Shown here piece after piece: positions 13,822 through 14,671 of a stretch of 14,671 nucleotides of DNA. The stretch lies in NCBI GenBank assembly GCA_035687255.1, contig DASRYI010000388.1, positions 1 through 14,671 of the forward strand, in the 5' to 3' direction. The notes beneath the pieces are model-generated. The model was not told where the DNA came from. It worked only from the letters and a program-made list of their open reading frames with translations, and made no database searches. This DNA is from JAKEHA01 sp035687255 (lineage in GTDB: Bacteria; Krumholzibacteriota; Krumholzibacteriia; WVZY01; JAKEHA01). Both the position numbers and the translations under genes were made by a program. Position 1 is the stretch's first letter. Each line of letters starts with the position of its first letter.

Positions 13822-14376
13822 ATGTTCGCCCTGATTCCTGCTCTTTCGCTGTTCCTCCTGAGCGCGCAGCCTGCCGCCGATCCGTGTCCGGCGGCATCGG
13901 ATGCGTGGATCGAGCTGAGTTCGCTTCCCGATTCCCTGCTGGCTCCGCCGCAGTTCTTTTTTGATCAGCCCACCGTGCCCCTGGAAGGACTGATCGTGTG
14001 TCCGCACGGCGTGTTCTTCAACTTCCACGCGATGCAGGACTCGGTTTCGACCGAGTACTACATCTCCGCGCCGGTGCCGACGCACGAGGAGTACGTGCAC
14101 TACGTGCCACCAGACACCGCGCTGAGCCGGCAGGCCGCAAACGATCCACACTACGTCGATCACTACGTGGACCGGCAGGTGGCCGCGAATACGGTGCGTC
14201 TCAATCAACTCAAAGATGAATTGCGAAAGCGGCTGGGCAAACGCTACGTGGAAGGACAGCGAATCGATCTCACCGGGGATCCGGCAAAGATGAAGCTGGG
14301 ATTTCCGCTGAAGCTGCTGTGGGGCGAGGAGACGCTGCCCTTCTATACGTATCCGGGAATCTACTGGCGGAAGTAG
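13822..14376 (+). CDS. Small secreted protein of unknown function
   Basis: The protein has 184 residues. The ATG at 13822 is chosen because GGGGAGG lies 6 nt upstream and a signal peptide follows directly (MFALIPALSLFLLSAQPAA). The open frame continues 138 codons further upstream, but that part lies over the start of paralog C and is not coding. The mature protein has two cysteines (22 and 60) and a Tyr/His-rich centre (about 79-116: STEYYISAPVPTHEEYVHYV, then PHYVDHYVDRQV). A basic amphipathic helix follows (about 118-142). The C-terminus is FYTYPGIYWRK. No family is recognised. It is the only plus-strand gene, divergent from paralog C and convergent with the sorting-domain gene at the right edge. 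Confidence 0.8.
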   Translation: MFALIPALSLFLLSAQPAADPCPAASDAWIELSSLPDSLLAPPQFFFDQPTVPLEGLIVCPHGVFFNFHAMQDSVSTEYYISAPVPTHEEYVHYVPPDTALSRQAANDPHYVDHYVDRQVAANTVRLNQLKDELRKRLGKRYVEGQRIDLTGDPAKMKLGFPLKLLWGEETLPFYTYPGIYWRK

Positions 14377-14390
14377 CCGTGGACTGACAA

Positions 14391-14420
14391 CGCGACGGAC
14401 GACATTCGTCGTCCGTCGCG
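14391..14420. terminator. Strong hairpin between convergent genes, likely shared terminator
   Basis: CGCGACGGACGAC at 14391-14403 pairs perfectly with 14408-14420 around the loop ATTC, giving a 13-bp stem. It sits in the 74-nt gap between the stop of the plus-strand gene (14376) and the stop of the minus-strand gene (14451). Position and symmetry fit a bidirectional terminator, but neither strand has a U-tract, so it would not be a classical intrinsic one. Confidence 0.6.
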
Positions 14421-14450
14421 CTGCTCCCGGGCGAGTGTTTCAATCGATGG

Positions 14451-14671
14451 CTACTTGAGCAGGACCATCTTCTGCGTGCGGCGCTGCTTGCCGGCCTCCA
14501 GCACCGAGAAGTAGATTCCGCTCGCCACTCCGCGTCCCGCACTGTCCACGCCGTTCCAGACCGCTTCGCGTGAACCACCGGCCTGGTTCTCGTCAACGAG
14601 CACGCGCACCAGACGGCCGGCGGCGTCGTACACCGCGAGACGCACGCGCACCGGCGACTCCGAGGGCGGCA
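14451..14671 (-). CDS. C-terminal sorting domain of a fourth secreted protein, cut by window edge
   Basis: Only the last 73 residues are visible. They read PPSESPVRVRLAVYDAAGR, then VRVLVDENQAGGSREAVWNG, VASGIYFSVLEAGKQ and the tail RRTQKMVLLK. This is the same FlgD-Ig-like sorting domain as in the three paralogs, so the missing part is probably another exported protein. Whether it shares the eight-Cys and repeat architecture cannot be seen. The stop is TAG at 14453-14451. Confidence 0.85.
   Translation of the reverse strand, partial: PPSESPVRVRLAVYDAAGRLVRVLVDENQAGGSREAVWNGVDSAGRGVASGIYFSVLEAGKQRRTQKMVLLK

Overview
The window is a GC-rich bacterial chromosome segment. Almost everything is read from the minus strand; the only plus-strand gene is at 13822-14376. 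Four proteins (one cut by the right edge) end in the same roughly 90-residue C-terminal domain, with an HPNPFNP motif (outside the visible part of the cut one), a FlgD-Ig-like beta domain and a basic tail ending in LLK. That type of tail is typical of proteins secreted by FCB-group bacteria and related candidate phyla (Eisenbacteria, Krumholzibacteria, Latescibacteria and similar). I infer an uncultured member of that group, most like Eisenbacteria; no rRNA or marker gene is present to confirm it.

Layout, left to right. 1-342: N-terminal part of a type III polyketide synthase, 6 nt downstream of a beta-propeller lipoprotein gene (349-1422). 1423-1602: spacer with two inverted repeats and a possible -10 box. 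1603-3273: CoA-disulfide/persulfide reductase fused to a rhodanese domain. 3322-4083: unrecognised cytosolic protein. 4124-6955, 8013-11495 and 11634-13643: three paralogous secreted proteins. Each has a signal peptide, an N-terminal domain with eight cysteines at almost invariant spacing, four to six Ig/FN3-like repeats of about 97 residues, and the C-terminal sorting domain. The 1160-residue member also carries a dockerin-like calcium-binding pair followed by a cohesin-like domain. The three share a promoter-like element upstream. 13822-14376: small secreted protein of unknown function, divergent from the third paralog. 14451-14671: C-terminus of a fourth sorting-domain protein.

The most notable locus lies between the first and second paralogs: a small two-helix membrane protein (7065-7271) and a MerB-like alkylmercury lyase gene (7337-8008). 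The lyase reading frame is interrupted by one in-frame TGA at 7565-7567. By my manual alignment this codon falls exactly on the second catalytic cysteine of MerB (Cys159 of the R831b enzyme). The first catalytic pair (CxxD) is intact, the 75 codons after the TGA are conserved family sequence, and a perfect 7-bp hairpin with a GGUC loop starts 12 nt after the TGA. That is the geometry and loop of a bacterial SECIS element. The simplest reading is a selenocysteine-containing organomercurial lyase homolog that gene callers would split in two or call a pseudogene. Other genes here end in TGA (349, 1603, 7065, 7337), so TGA is a normal stop in this genome and the recoding would be local.

No tRNA, rRNA, CRISPR array, transposase or integrase was seen. 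No stretch without a gene exceeds 300 bases; the longest gaps are about 180 bases.
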